Shown: positions 1 through 13,300, counted from the first letter of the stretch. The stretch is DNA of 64,000 bases from Tulasnella sp. 424 (GCA_019633425.1 WSUB01000057.1:136466-200465); one strand, 5' to 3'. A program made the numbers and translations. Notes: generated by a model not told the origin, from the sequence alone.

Positions 1-3000
1 CATACCAACTGCTTTTACTGGGCTCCTTTTCGTTGGGGTCATCTCGTCCCAGGGACCTAGTTGACCCGGGCGGCTACTTGGTTCATGATACTCGTCATTT
101 CCTAGCGTCGGCTTGGTTCGACGGAAATCCGCTGCAAGATAGACCCAACTGGCCAGTATATTATATTAGCGCCATGGAGCCCCGTGTTGCCGAATTCCAA
201 GCTGAATTGAAACTAGCGTTGGGTCGCCGCGCAGACTGCTCCCGAACAAGCAGGACTGGCACTCTCCGACGCCGAGCCTCCCGCGTGGGTCTCTTCGGGG
301 GCTTGCATTTCACCCTACGAGAAGGCCGCTGCAAGGCCACTTGCTGTCGCTTTGTGACTAAAAACATGATGCTCCCTTATTATCGCTTGTCAGAAAAAAA
401 CTCAAAGTTGTAGCTGTCAGCGTAGTTCTTCCCCAGTATCTTCCTTACTATCTAGGCGACGCTGTCATGAGAATACCTGTAAAGAAAAATCTAAAGAACG
501 TCGTATCTCTTTTTGTCTTTTCTGCTTTGTGCCAGAGGATGGCAGTACCGAAGAGGCCTCGTGACGAAATTGTATTCTAGGCCCTGCAGGTGAATGCTTA
601 CCCTTGAAGCTCGGTGTCCCTGCCCGGAGCCGCAACAGACCCGTCTTGGCGTAACCGATAACAGCTAAGCTAAATTCGTCACTCCCTCGGGCGACGCGCG
701 ACGGCCGACCCCTTTGAAGCTGCTGTTTCATCACCCAGGTCTCATCCCGCGTTTGCGAAGCGTCGAGGCGGTCCGAGACATCGACCGAGGCATGATGGAT
801 GGGTCAAGTAGCCTCTGCAACGACTCTACTTGTTTCGGGAGCCTTTGTTTTGCCGCTGCCGCAGCCGATGTAATGCATTAGCCGTCGGCGAACCCCGAGG
901 ACATTATAATATGGCATACTTTCGGCGCTGAAGAATACCTTGCAGCGGCATTCGTCCTAGGTTTCGACGTAAGCCTGATAAGAAGGGCGATTTCCATGCT
1001 GGGCGCGCAAAAGAATCCAAGGATTTTAGACGTTCTTCGTGTATTCTCGGCATACCAACCTCCGTTCTCTGAGACATCTCACGCAAACCAGCCAGCCAAG
1101 AACAAGTGCGGCCGAAACACTTTCTTTTTTCAGTCGTCGACAAGGCGTTCTTGACTCATCACTACTCGCGGGCATTGCAGTCTTGAAAAACGTCTTTGCG
1201 GGGAAAGGCATGCAGTTTTAACTCGTCTGGTCGGCCCGTGGCTTGGCCCGCACCACGCTAGCGTCCGGAGAAACGCGCTGTCCGGTGTGGACGGAGCCAG
1301 AGATGAGCGTTCTGAGCTGTTTTGACTGAGATTCGGACCTGGTTTGCTCAGTGCACTCAGCATCGGGTGAATAGATGTACTCGCCGCTTCCGCACTCCAG
1401 GCACTCCCCAGCACGACGCGACAACCAGGGTGAATCTATGCCTTATCCATCTATGCCTGACGCTTCTTCCCCTCTGCCCATCGATGTTGACTGCTCTGCG
1501 GCGGCGGATGAGCCAATTTTAGGTTCCCTGTAATGTGGCTGTGGAAGTAGACCCCGGACCGCAATTCGGTGTCCTGAGAGAACACGGGGGCGTGATGACC
1601 GCTGATGGCTTACGTATAGCGGCGGCTTGGCCCCTCACGACACCTAAATACTCCCTCCCTCCCCCGCCAACAAATCCTCGACGTTCCTCTCATTTCTTTC
1701 CCCTGGTTCTTCTCTTCTCTTGCCATGTTACCTGTACCACATCCCGCTACTTATCGTAATCAACTTGTCTATGGCCATCAAATTTTGGAACATTCGCAAT
1801 ATCCAAATCAACACCAACGGCAACCGCTTTTTTACCCACCAACGCCTGAACAACAGCCTTTGCAGCATGTGGTAGCATCGTCCTCGACTTTTCCTTCGCC
1901 AGTTCCCGCCACACAACTACCTCCTCAGCATCAACAGTCACTCCCAATTTCCAACAATTGGCCCCCTCAACCATATCACCTTCCCGCTCCGGGCCTAGGA
2001 CAGTTCGATGATATTTCACCGGCATTCAGAGGCAAAGCCTTCATCTACGACTGCATGGTGTACGTTCAGACTCGATTTTTTAATTTCATTTCCACTCTCT
2101 CCCCCTCTTTACACCCGCTCATGTTCCTTGGTTCCGTCCGCAGTCGAGCATTGGAGAGCCTCAGTCCCGAGGGAGCAAGTGTAAAAGAGATTTTCGACAA
2201 CGTCTGGCTTCACAACCGGGCATTCATCCTCGCGAGGAGTCGGGAAGGGGATACCGAAGCAAGCCGACGTTCATCAACAAAGGTGAAAAAAATACATTTC
2301 CCTCCCTCCGAGCAAGAAAACTCCTTTTTTGTGGCTTGGACGCTAACTCGCGCGCAATCACGCGGCCGTTTAACCACGTTTGCAGAACACCATCGTCAAC
2401 TACCTCTCAACGTCTCCGGCGTTTGAAAGCATCGGCCGGAATCGATGGGTCTTGACGGGCAAGAGACACGGTGCTGACAAGAGAGGAGGAAAAATCTCGC
2501 GTGCATCGAAGCGAAGACCTCGTAATTCTTCCTCTGATGAGCACGGCGGTGGAAGCGCCGTCGCATCCGCGTCTTCGAATTCCCCAAGTTCGTCGTCGTC
2601 GGCTGGGAACTCCTCATCCTCGTCGCCAGAAATTACAAATCTTCCACCTCGCCGTGAAAGGTAAGTTTGTTTTTGGTCACTGCTTCTGACGGGGGTTCCT
2701 TCGGTATTTACGAGCCCGGAAAATTCGATAGCGCGCAACCTCTCATTAATGAAGCCCACACTTTTCATCTCACCGCTCGTATGTGCAGCCGCTGGCGATT
2801 GCCGTGCCCCACCACTCACGCTCTTCTCTCCTCTTGCTCTAGCCTTTGCGAATAACCCCAGCGTCGCGAACAGACCAGCGACAACACCTCTACCGCTATC
2901 AAATGGCCTGCTCCAGGGCCCCACCCAAGCAAGGTAAGTCGGATCCCAAGGACGGGAGATTCCAATACGCCCACAGTCCCTGACTCCCTTTCTCGCCCCC

Positions 3001-4680
3001 GCGCGTTCTCATTCGCTCTCTAGCTCGTCATCCACATCCTCAGTCCTCCATCACACGCACGATCCCCAATCGCACCAACAACATCAGCCTCAGCACCGTC
3101 ACGTCAGACAAGAGGGCCCTGTCGTGTCTTCCCTCTCCGCCCATGCCGCACCCTTGAATCCCGGAACGAGCTGCCCCGAAACCGTGATCACTCGCGATAA
3201 TAACAATCATCCGCAACGGGAATCCTTCTCGTACGGACAATCCGCTCAACACAGCACCAACGCAAATCTTGCTCCCGCTGCACCAACCGGTAGCGGCACG
3301 AGGAGAAGCTTCGATGCGGTTCCACAATTCCTGCCCCGTCCACCAAGGTGCGTTTGCCGGTCTTTTGATCCCCTTTTTGGTACACCGGTGCCACAACTCC
3401 CTATTGTGTCCCAAAGAGGAAATCGCCTCCTAGATCCAAAAAAGGCTAATCTGGAACGTTTCCCTTTCGTAGGACCTGGCACCAAGACATGCTTGATCCT
3501 TTTGCCACACCGATACAGACGCCCACCACATCGTCGATAATCCCACCCTGTGCCGCTCCGTCAGGCCGCCTTTTCCAAATCCCAAGCAACATGTCGTACT
3601 ATGAAGCTCCAAACATACCGGACTCCGCGGACGCGGCACCAGCCGCACCACCAGCTCCGGCTTCTTACATGACGACTCGGGCCTCTGCCACTACCATACT
3701 ACCCCCACCCTCCATATCCTCTTCGTTTTGCCCACAGTCTACAATCGAAGAGCTTTTTGCCCAAGTCGACCCACAAGGGGGTTGCGCTGGAAACTCGATT
3801 CCCGTTCCCCAGCAGCACTACCCCGGCCAACTACACCACCACCAACACCACCAACAACAGGCCCAAAGCTTCCACGATCACGACCCATTCGCGGCTCCTC
3901 CTGGATTTGTATGATCGGGCTTATTGCCTAGAGCTTAACCCTCCCAAAACTGCAGACCGGGCTGCCTCTCCCTGCCCGTGCTACTACGCACGCACTACCC
4001 AAAAGGCCACCTCCGTTAGCCTTCCGTCCACGAATCTTTAACAAGTCTCGATTTTCAAACACGTTACTGTCATTCCATAGACCTTCAGCCTCTCGTATCG
4101 TTACCTCTCGTCAACCTGTTTCCATGTTTTCCGAACCTAAGCTTCTCGTCGCTTGCTCTTGAAAAGTTCACCGCTTCGATAAAGTATTTTTGGTCCTATA
4201 GTCATGATGTAACACTTGCAACACTCCCCACTCAATGCATTTTTAACGTTATCCCTACCCTCACCGCAGTAGAGTTGACCGGCGAAGCTTGCGATCTACA
4301 TAACACTCGTCCTCTAGACCAAATCGATCGGGACAAACACACAAAACCCTGCCTTGGCCAAATCTGAAGCAAAACATGATCATGAAATATCACTCTCCCC
4401 CTTGGGTTACAAAACACACCACGCAGTAACGGATGGGGATCAAGCAAAAGAGGTCACTCAATTTTGGTACTAAAAAAGGCGAGGAAAGTTTCAGCAGAAG
4501 ACTTGGCAGTACCAAAGCCGTTTTGCCAACGAACGAGAAGCTGGCCTTAAGTGCAAACCATCCATATGCCAAAATTTCGCGCAAGAGGGAGTAGCAAAAA
4601 AGCAAAAAAGGAGCGACATGTCTGCTGTTTGAGAGGGAGAAGCGCCCACAACGTCTCTCGAAACGAGGAGTTCAGACCCG
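1..4680. repeat. Unit 1 of a three-unit diverged tandem duplication
   Basis: This block contains winged-helix gene copy 1 (1725-3914) plus flanks that are recognisable again in units 2 and 3. In the 5' flank, a stretch near 240 (GAACAAGCAGG...) recurs near 6375 and 10438, and a stretch near 1045-1110 with AACCAGCCAGCCAA recurs near 11230. In the 3' flank, GATAAAGTATT at about 4178 recurs at 9976 and 13980, and GGGATCAAGCAAAA near 4437 recurs at 14245. The left boundary may lie outside the window. No other gene is convincing in positions 1-1724; the open frames there are short and not conserved between units. Confidence 0.75.
1725..3914 (+). CDS. Winged-helix-like, Gln/His/Pro-rich protein, tandem copy 1
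   Basis: Six exons keep frame throughout: 1725-2059, 2144-2282, 2386-2660, 2874-2933, 3024-3347 and 3473-3914, giving 524 residues. I do not recognise a named family. Residues 1-100 are rich in Gln, Pro and His. Residues about 100-185 form a compact conserved block (GKAFIYDCMVRALESLSP, then VKEIFDNVWLHNRAF, then NTIVNYLSTSPAF and IGRNRWVLTGK). Its helix-helix-helix then R-W-V-L hairpin pattern resembles HARE/H15/forkhead-type winged helices, so DNA binding is inferred. A basic patch and a Ser-rich run follow. The C-terminal exon opens with TWHQDMLDPFA and carries SGRLFQIPSN.SYYEAP and a Q/H-rich tail. The start is chosen because MLP(V/I)PHP.TY.NQ is conserved in all three copies. Likely a transcription or chromatin factor, not proven. 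Confidence 0.8.
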
Positions 4681-6229
4681 GATCCGCTGGAGCACCAATT
4701 TCACCACTATTGTTCGCGTTTCTCCCTCGCCCACAGGCATTCTCTCATAAAAACTGGCAGGCATAGATTGATGATACATTCAAATACATATGGAGGCGAA
4801 AGCCGTAAAATTAAGGAAGAAATGAAGTACATTTCGCTCATGGCCCACGTTCCGCTATGAGTCCGTGCGCTGACAGTACCGTAAGCCTAAAGCCTCCCAG
4901 CTGTTTTATTATCCCGGAGCCCGCCCATATAATGCGCGGGGTTTTCACAGAGACCACTGCGGTTGCGGGGACACAAGCCATCGTCATTTCTACTGAGCCT
5001 AATCGGCCACCCCAGATACGTTCGAAGCTCCGCTTGAAACCTGGGATGCCGCCTTATCAGTTGGTTCTCCTCATCGAGTGGATGGGAGGTTTGGAAAGTT
5101 CACGTCGCGATGCCAAGGGTTTCCTTAAGTGATCGGAGTGGCGGCGGTCGATTGCTCCGTCGGGGCTGTTTGGTTGAACAAAGTGTTTATTCTAATCGAC
5201 TACAGTAGCTTATTCACTTTGATTGGCTTCTAGTCTGCGAGTTAAAGTCTAGCTCGATATCTGGCTACAACGGCAAGGAACCTCCCTAACGACATGACAG
5301 GGAGTTCCTGCTCCAGCTCTATCTGCTTCTCCTGCCTTCAGGCTTTCGGTACTCTGGACAAGGTGTTCAAGTGGCCCGTTCGGTTTTCTCCTTTCCCTTT
5401 CCCTCTGGTGGCATGCATTGCATATAAATGTAGGCAGAGAGGCATAGGACAGTACATGAGCTTGATTAGATTCTTGTAGAGGTTCCATTATAAGAGGCAA
5501 GAGGAAAGTACCAAAGAGGGAAGCAAATGTGTAGCCAACGACCAAACCATTGGTCACTCAGGCACTGCGATGCCGACAAACATAGCGGGGTTCAAGCGTT
5601 GGAAGGGAGTTTCGAACCGATCTGTGGGTCCGATTAGGTGTCATTTCTCTCTGGACTTCGGATGACCATTATGCCGTCATACTGTACTAGACAAACCTTT
5701 CCTCCTCCCAAGAACTTCATCTCCACCAAGCCGCTCGGTCTATATATTTTATTAGACTGATCGCGCCTTTGCGTCGGGACAAATTCTCGTTTCTCTTTTC
5801 TTTTCCGTCTCGGTCCCGCTTCATTCAAACCTCCAACATACCTTCCCCCCCGCTGTCCCTTTTTCTTTCACGCGCTTTTCTTTTTTACGAAAAATTACGT
5901 TACTTACCGGGATCATTGGTATCCCACGTTCGTTCTGTTCCTTCTTCTCTCATGAACATTCTTTTCTCGTTTTACTAGTGGAGTTCCTCACCACAGCATA
6001 CCTCCCTTGAGAGATAGGTAGAACAACTGTTTTATTACTTCCCGAGATGATAAAGGTATGTGTCTTTCGAACTTCTAAGCTTTCGGGCAACATTGGGTGA
6101 GAAATCCGGCTACATTTGGGAGTATGAGTCCGTGACGGCATTCAAAGTCACAGTTCGCCGTATTTAGGATGATACATAGGGCCTCCCGTTCTTCGAAACA
6201 AGCCCCTGAAAACCCCTCTCACATGCAGA
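4681..6229. other. Intergenic segment, largely inverted relative to the flank of unit 3
   Basis: I see no convincing gene here. The right half (about 5680-5985) is the reverse complement of 14565-14890. Landmarks include GAATGTTCATGA, GTATGTTGGAGGTTT and ACCGAGCGGCTTG. The adjoining 4420-4680 matches 14230-14600 in direct orientation. This is most simply explained by an inversion of about 1.3 kb downstream of copy 1 relative to copy 3. Confidence 0.6.
5680..5985 (-). repeat. Inverted copy of 14565-14890
   Basis: Read on the minus strand, this stretch matches 14565-14890 with moderate divergence and small indels. Shared words include GAGGAACTCC, GAATGTTCATGA, GTATGTTGGAGGTTT, GACGCAAAGG and ACCGAGCGGCTTG in the same order. 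It carries no conserved reading frame. Confidence 0.65.
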
Positions 6230-7442
6230 ACTTCTATCCGAGTCATGCAAGCCTCTTTGGTCGACCCCTGTATTTAGAGTTTCATCCAGCCTCGAGGTCT
6301 AAGCGTAACCGGAAGCGCTCAGCGTTGCATGGATCCTCGTCGTTTCGTGGTCTTGAGCGGCCTCGCCTGCAGCCGAACAAGCAGGCCTGGGACTCCCGAG
6401 AACGAGCTCCTGCCATATGGTCCTCGAAGGCTTATGTCTACACGCCACTCGACGGGCATTCACTCTTACCTTATGATTCAAAAGAAAAGAATAAGCAAAA
6501 GGCATCGTCATTCCCGGGTTCCAAGAGAATTACACATCCGTCGCGGTTAGCAAACTTCTTCTCCTGAGTCGCCCGACGCTTCCTTCCTAATTAGACGTAC
6601 CTGTCACGAACGAATCTTACAAAGATACTGCTCTGTGGCAGAGTGTAGGTCAATTGAAAAGGTCGTCCTCATGATCGGGGAGTGCTCACCCTTAGAGCTT
6701 GGAGTCCCTACTCGGAGCCGAAAAAAAAAGGGTCGACGCAGTCTAGGACAACTAATAGACTTCATCCCCGCGAACCGTCAGGCAATGCCCGAACCTTTGA
6801 GCTGCGGTTATTGACTGCTAGGCTGAAACCCCGCCTCACCACCCGTTCTGGCTTTTCTGAGCACCAACCGACGCTTTCAGCAAATCAGACAGGCTGGGCC
6901 ACGAATACCTTCTGTTTTACGGGGCGTTTTGCTACAGCGGCCGCTTCCCGACATTATCAACCAGAACCTCGTGGTGGTCAGTTTTCCGCTTACAATGCTG
7001 CACCGAAGCATTCAGTCGTAGCTCCCAAGATACAAGTACAAGACGAAAAGGACGATATTGACGCTCTGAGTGTGTATTTTAGGTGTTCTTCGTATGTACT
7101 CCAGGCCTCGATCATAGGACCACACTACATATCACTCAAGGACAAGTGATCTCCGACAAGAACGGATCGAGATAACAGAAGATAGTGCGTTGGGTTCCTT
7201 TGACGTAAGTACCTGGCAGGCTCAGTGCACTTAGTCCCGAATGAAGAGATCGAGTCGCCGCTCCCCTCAGACCAGGCATTGCCCACAACCGGGGTAAATC
7301 TTTTCCTGAAAGCATCGATCGCACCTGACGCTTGTTTTCTCCAGCCGATCTCTAGCGTGGCTGCGGACGTCCCCGAATCGTAAGTTGGGTTGGAAATTAT
7401 ATATAGCCCCTGATGCTTACGGAATGGCGACAGAATTGGCTT

Positions 7443-7528
7443 CACCTAAATATATATCTCTCCTTCCTCGGCCAATTTACAGATTCCTCGACCTTTGCCC
7501 CCTCTTCGTTCTTCTCTTCTCGCTATAT
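7443..7528 (+). promoter_or_regulatory. Conserved pyrimidine-rich proximal promoter/leader of copy 2
   Basis: The bases just upstream of the ATG begin CCTAAATATATA and continue with a CT-rich tract ending CTATATATG, where the ATG overlaps the last T-A run. Equivalent CT-rich leaders precede copy 1 (about 1643-1724) and copy 3 (about 11643-11727). CT-rich leaders are common at fungal transcription start sites. Conservation in all three copies suggests all keep a working promoter. Confidence 0.45.
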
Positions 7529-9771
7529 ATGTTACCTATACCACATCCCACTACTTATCCTAATCAGGTTGTGTATGGTCATCTAGTTTCTGGACATTTT
7601 CAACATGCCAATCAACATCAACGACAACCGCTGTTTTACCCTCCAACTTCCGAACAACCACCAATGCCGCAGATGGTAGCGTCGACGTCGGCTGTTCCTC
7701 CTCCTCATTATCATCAACAACCTCTCTCTGTTTGCAACAACCTGCCTCCTCAAAAGTATCACCTTCCCGCCCAGAACCTTGGGCAATTCGATGATATTTC
7801 ACCAGCATTGACAGGCAAAGCCTTCATCTACGACTGCATGGTGTACGTTTTTCGACTTGTTTATTTCTATTTCATCTGCAACCCCGCCCCCTTCTTTTCC
7901 ATTCCCTGAAACACTATCTAATCCTTTCGGTTCCGCCCGCAGCCGAGCGTTGGAAAGCCTCAGTCCTGACGGCGCAAGTGTAAAAGAGATTTTCGACAAC
8001 GTCTGGCTTCATAACCGCGCATTCATCCTCGCGAGAAGTCGGGAGGGCGATACCGAGTCAAGCCGACGAGCGTCCACAAGAGTGAGAAAAGTAGCGAGAC
8101 CTCCATTTTATGGCTTAGATGCTAACTCGGGCAATCGCCTAAATGTGGAACCCTTACAGAACACCATCGTCAACTACCTTTCAACATCTCCAGCGTTTGA
8201 AAATATAGGTCGCAATCGATGGGTCCTGACTGGCAAGAGCCATGGTACTCACAAGAGACACGGTACTGACACGAGAGGAGGAAAGATCTCGCGTTCAACG
8301 AAGCGACTCGGAAGACCTCGCAATGCCTCGTTTGATGATCTCCGTGGTGCAAATGCCGCTGCACCCTCTTCGACTGCATCATGCTCATCGCCATCCGCTG
8401 CTGGGAACTCCTCCTCCTCGTCGCCTGCAATTAGTAATCTTCCAGATGAGAGGTAAGGTTACCCAGATCGATATTTTTCACCAGAGCGGGAGTTCTCTCG
8501 GTATTAATAAGTCTCCGAACTCAATAGTGCACCTGGTCAAACTAATGAAAGCCATAATTTCCATCTCCCAACCTCCGCTCGTACGTTCATCGGCTGGCGG
8601 TACCCGTCCCCGACTCATGCCCATTTCTCCTCCTTTTGTGCCAGCCTTCCCGAACAACCTCATGACGGCTAACAGATCAGCGACAGCACCTCTACCGCTA
8701 TCGAATGGCCTAACCCAAGCGAGGTAAGTCGGCACCCAGGAGTTCCCACTGGCAGACGTACGCCTACAGTCCCTGACGCTAATTTCCCGCTTCTTCGCTC
8801 TCCAGTTTGTCGTCCACACCGTCAGTCTTCCATCACATGCGCGATCCCGAATTGCACGTACATCATCGGCCTCAGCAACACCACCAAAGGCAAGAGGGCC
8901 CTATCGTATCTTCTCTCTCCTCCCATGCCGCACCCTTGGACCTAGGAATGATTAGCATCAAGACTGTCGTTACTGGTCATCCACAACGGGAAAACTTCCT
9001 GTACGGGCAACCGGCACATGGCAGCACGAACAACACTGCGGGGAGGACTGTCCCTGCGCCCACAACGGGTTGTGGCAGGAAGAGAAGCTTCGAAGCAGTC
9101 CCACAAGTTCTCCCGCCGCGTCCACCAAGGTGTGTGCCCCTTCTTTCGTTCCGCGTCACTTTGTACTGTCTTCCCGACTTCTCCCTCGAACCCGAAAAAA
9201 ATACCAATCATAGTGTTTTCTTTCTCCTTTTCGTAGGACCTGGCACCCGGACAACCTTGATCCCTTCGTCAAACCGATTCAGACACCTAATCTTGCTCCT
9301 GCTCCGACCACAACCTCGACGACCACCATATACCCACCGTTTACTGCCCCGTCGGGCCGCCTCTTCCAAATACCAAGCAACACGTCCTATTACGAGGCTC
9401 CAAGCGTGCCGACATTCCCACCTTTTACTGTCCCGTCAGGCCGCCTTTTCCAAATACCAAGCAACACGTCCTACTACGAAGCTGCGAGTGTACCGACGTC
9501 CGCACGGCCGCCGCCACCACCGGTCTTGACTTCTTACACGAATCAGGAGCACAATCTCTGTGCTACTGTACTACTACCGCCCTCTTCGTCCTGCCATCCA
9601 TCTACTCGTGAGCAAGTCTTCACGCAAGTCGACCACCAAGGGGGTTGGGCTGGAAACTCGATCCCCGTAGGGCAGCAGCACTACGACAACCACCATCAAC
9701 AACAGATCCAAGGTTCCCGCGATCACGATCCGTTCGCGAACCCTCCCGGACTCGCTTGGTCGGCTGTCTGA
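7529..9771 (+). CDS. Winged-helix-like, Gln/His/Pro-rich protein, tandem copy 2
   Basis: Six exons match copy 1 exactly in phase: 7529-7842, 7943-8081, 8160-8452, 8676-8723, 8806-9129 and 9237-9771, giving 550 residues. The winged-helix-like block (about residues 90-178) is nearly identical to copy 3. In exon 2, the two differ at about six bases, of which five are silent, which points to purifying selection. Copy 2 differs in three ways. The basic patch after VLTGK has an extra THKRHGT-like repeat. Exon 4 is 12 nt shorter. Exon 6 contains an in-frame 84 bp tandem duplication of the SGRLFQIPSN.SYYEA segment. No stop, frameshift or lost splice site is seen, so it should be functional. Role unknown; nuclear regulatory function is inferred from the domain shape. 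Confidence 0.8.
9344..9511 (+). repeat. 84 bp in-frame tandem duplication inside exon 6 of copy 2
   Basis: GTCGGGCCGCCTCTTCCAAA at 9351 recurs as GTCAGGCCGCCTTTTCCAAA at 9435, a period of 84 bases (28 codons). Copies 1 and 3 have this segment once. The two halves differ by several substitutions, so it is not a very recent slip. Confidence 0.9.
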
Positions 9772-10212
9772 GATAGCTCAGCTCCTGCGTATGCGACTAT
9801 GCCCCTGCTCTTTACACGGTTCCCGAAAGCCCGATTTCGACACTTTGCCATGTTTCATAGACCCTCCCACCATACGGCGTTTTCTTTGCTACCCTGTTTC
9901 TATATCTTCCGGATCTAAACCCCACTCACCCCATATCTTGCTCTTCGTCTTTATAAAAAAAACCTTGCTTTCGATAAAGTATTCTACATCCTCACGCCAT
10001 GTAACAGTTATTAAACGCCCCCACTCAATTGCATTCTAACATTATTTCGCGATACTGAACGCACTGACGCTGGCGAAGCCCGTCCACAGCTCACATCAGA
10101 GTGAGCTGCAGATCGAATTTCCGGCCTCCAGACTTGATCAGTCGAGTCTAAACCTGGTTGCGTTAATCCAGATCTAGCTGGCCTTCCCCAAGATTTCATC
10201 CCGCTCCATTAT

Positions 10213-10311
10213 AAGAGAGAAGGATATAGTCCGAAAAGCGAGTAAACCCAATAAAAGCCTGCAGGCCTGAATGTGTTTCAACCGTAGTCAGGAGATGAGA
10301 TGGCTATGACG
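10213..10311. repeat. Junction repeat, copy 1 (also at 14948-15037)
   Basis: The stretch from AGAGAGAAGGATATAGTCCG through GATGGCTATGACGG is nearly identical to 14948-15037, apart from two short indels. One copy sits just left of unit 3 and the other beyond its right end, as expected for a duplication boundary. Confidence 0.85.
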
Positions 10312-13300
10312 GAGCTTCTATCGGAGTCGTGCAAGCCTCTTTGGTCGACTCCTGTATTTAGGGTTTCATCCAGCCTCAAGGCCTAGAGAGCGTTGATCCT
10401 CGTCATTTCCTGGTCTTGAGCGGCCTCGTCTGCCGCCGAACAAGCAGGCCTGGGCCTCCCGAGAACGAGCTCCTGCCATATGGTCCTCGAAGGCTTATGT
10501 CTACACGCCACTCGACGGGCATTCACTCTTACCTTGTGATTCAAACGAAAAGAATAAGCAAAAGGCATCGTCATTCCCGGGGTTTCAAGAGAATTACAAA
10601 TCCGTCGCGGTTAGCAAACTTCTTCTCCTGAGTCGCCCGACGCTTCCTTCCTAATCAGGCGTACCTGTCATGAACGGATCGTACAAGGATACTGAATTCG
10701 CTGGGCGGTGTGCCCGTTGCTCTGTGGCAGAGTGTGGATCAATTGAAAAAGGCCGTCCTCGTGATCGAGCTGCGTTCTAGAATGCTCACCCCTGAGGCTG
10801 GCTCGGAGCCGAAAAATGAGCCCAGTGGTCTTGGCACAGTCGACGCAGTCTAGGACAATCGGCTTCACCCGTACGCAACCGCCGGGCAATGCGCGAAAGT
10901 TTGACTTGCGGTTATTCACTGTTAGACTGTAACCCCACGTCACCACGCGTTCAGGCTTTTCTGGGCATCAACCGGCGCACTTTTAGTAGATCAAACAGGC
11001 TGGGCCACGAATATCTTCTGTTTTACGGGGCGTTTTGCTACAGCTGCCGCTTCCCGACATTATCAACTAGAGGCTCGGGCTGATCTGTTGTCCGTGTACA
11101 ATGCCGCACCGGTGCATTCGGTCATAACTCTCGAGATGTACAAGACGAAAAGGACGATATTGGCGCTCTGAGCGTGTATTTTAAGTGTTTTTCGTGTGTG
11201 CTCGGCGTACAACCCTTTGTCCCCTGAGACATTCCACATAACCAGCCAGCCAACAGCAAGTGCGACGTTTGAGAGAGGAATTAAAATATCTCTTTTGCTG
11301 GTGCTTGATATGCTGTATCGGGTTGGACCGGTAGAGCATGCAAGTTAAGCTTCCCACTATGACCTGAGGACACGCGATCTCCGACGGGAACGGGAGAGAT
11401 AACGATCAGAGTGCGTTGAGTCTCTCTGACGTCCCTGGGAGGCTCAGTGCACTATGAATACACAGATGTAGTCGCCGCTCTCTCGTCAGACTAGGCACTG
11501 CCCACAATCAGGGTAACATCCGTACCTGACGCGTCGTTTTCTCTAGCCCATCCATAGTGTAGCTATGGAGGTCCCCAGATCGTAAGTTGGTCTTGGAAGT
11601 CTTGGGACTTACGTATGGCGGCGGCTTGGCTTCCCAGCGTCACATCTAAACATATCTCTCTCTTTCCTCGGTCAATTTACAGATTCCTCGACCTTCCCCC
11701 CCTCTTCTCTCTCTTCTCTCGCTATATATGTTACCTGTACCACATCCCACTATTTATCCCAATCAAGATGTATATGGTCATCAAGTTTCTGGACATTTTC
11801 AACGTGCCAATCAATATCAACAACGACCGCTGTTTTACCTACCAACTCCCGAACAACCGCCAGTGCAACAGGTGATAGCGTCAACGTCGACCTTTCCTCC
11901 CCCCCATTATCATCACCAACCACTCTCAGTTTCCGACAACCGGCCTCCTCAACAATATCACCTTCCCGGCCAGAGTCTCGGGCAGTCCGATGACATTTCA
12001 CCGGCATTGATAGGCAAAGCCTTCATCTACGACCGCATGGTGTACGTTTTTCGACCTGTTTATTTGAATTTCATCTGCAACCCCCATCCCCTTCTTTTCC
12101 ATTACCTGAAACACTATTTAATCCTTTCGGTTCCGTCCGCAGCCGAGCGTTGGAAAGCCTCAGTCCTGACGGCGCAAGTGTAAAAGAGATTTTCGACAAC
12201 GTCTGGCTCCACAACCGCGCATTCATCCTCGCGAGGAGTCGGGAGGGCGATACCGAGGCAAGCCGACGAGCCTCCACAAGGGTGAGAAAAGTATCGAGGC
12301 CTCCATTCTGTGGCTTGGATGCTGACGCGTGCAATCGCCTGAATGTGGAACCTTTACAGAACACCATCATCAACTACCTCTCAACATCTCCAGCGTTTGA
12401 AAATATAGGTCGCAATCGATGGGTCCTGACTGGCAAGAGACACGGTATTGACAAGCGAGGAGGAAGAATATTGCATTCGACGAAACGACTCGGAAGACCT
12501 CGCAATGCCTCGTCTGATGATCTCCGTGGTGCAAATGCCGCTGCACCCTCCTCTTCGACTGCATCATGCTCATCGCCATCCTCTGCTGGGAACTCCTCCT
12601 CCTCGTCGCCTGCAATTAGTAATCTTCCAGATGAGAGGTAAGGTTACCCAGATCGATATTTTCCGCCAGGGCGGGAGTTCTCTCGGTATTAATAAGTGTC
12701 CGAACTCACTAGTGCACCTGGTCAAACTGATGAAAGCCATAATTTCCATCTCCCAACCTCCGCTCGTACGTTCATCGGCTGGCGGTAGCCGTCCCCGACT
12801 CATGCCCATTTCTCCTCCTTTTGTGCCAGCCTTCCCGAACAACCTCATGACGGCTAACAGATCAGCGACAGCACCTCTACTGCTATCGAATGGCCTAACC
12901 CAAGCCCCCACCCAAGCGAGGTAAGTCGGCACCCAGGAGATCCCACTAGCAGACGTACGCCTACAGTCACTGACGCTAATTTCCCGCTTCTTCGCTCTCC
13001 AGTTCGTCGTCCACGCCGTCAGTCCTCCATTACACGCACGATCCCGAATTGCGCCAACATCATCAGCCTCAACAATACTACCAAATACAAGAGGGCCCAG
13101 TCTTATCTTCTCTCTCCTCCCATGCCGCACCCATGAACCCAGGAATGATTACCACCAAGACGGTCGTTACTGGTCATCCACAACGGGAAACCTTCCTGTA
13201 CGGGCAACCGGCACATGGCAGCACCACCAACACTGCAGGTAGGGCTGTCCTTGCACCCACAACGGGTTGTGGCAGGAAGAGAAGCTTCGATGCAGTCCCA

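Larger units (their letters stand above)
6230..10212. repeat. Unit 2 of the three-unit tandem duplication
   Basis: From GCAAGCCTCTTTGGTCGA near 6247 onward, this block parallels 10329 onward (unit 3). It contains gene copy 2 (7529-9771). The 5' flank 6230-7528 includes a near-identical stretch with unit 3 around 6370-6540 versus 10430-10610 (differences of a few percent), which makes units 2 and 3 the most recent pair. No separate gene is supported in 6230-7528 or 9772-10212. Confidence 0.8.

Noticed and set aside
33..413. 126-codon frame at the left edge
   Set aside because: Not conserved as protein in the corresponding flanks of units 2 and 3 and has no recognisable motif.
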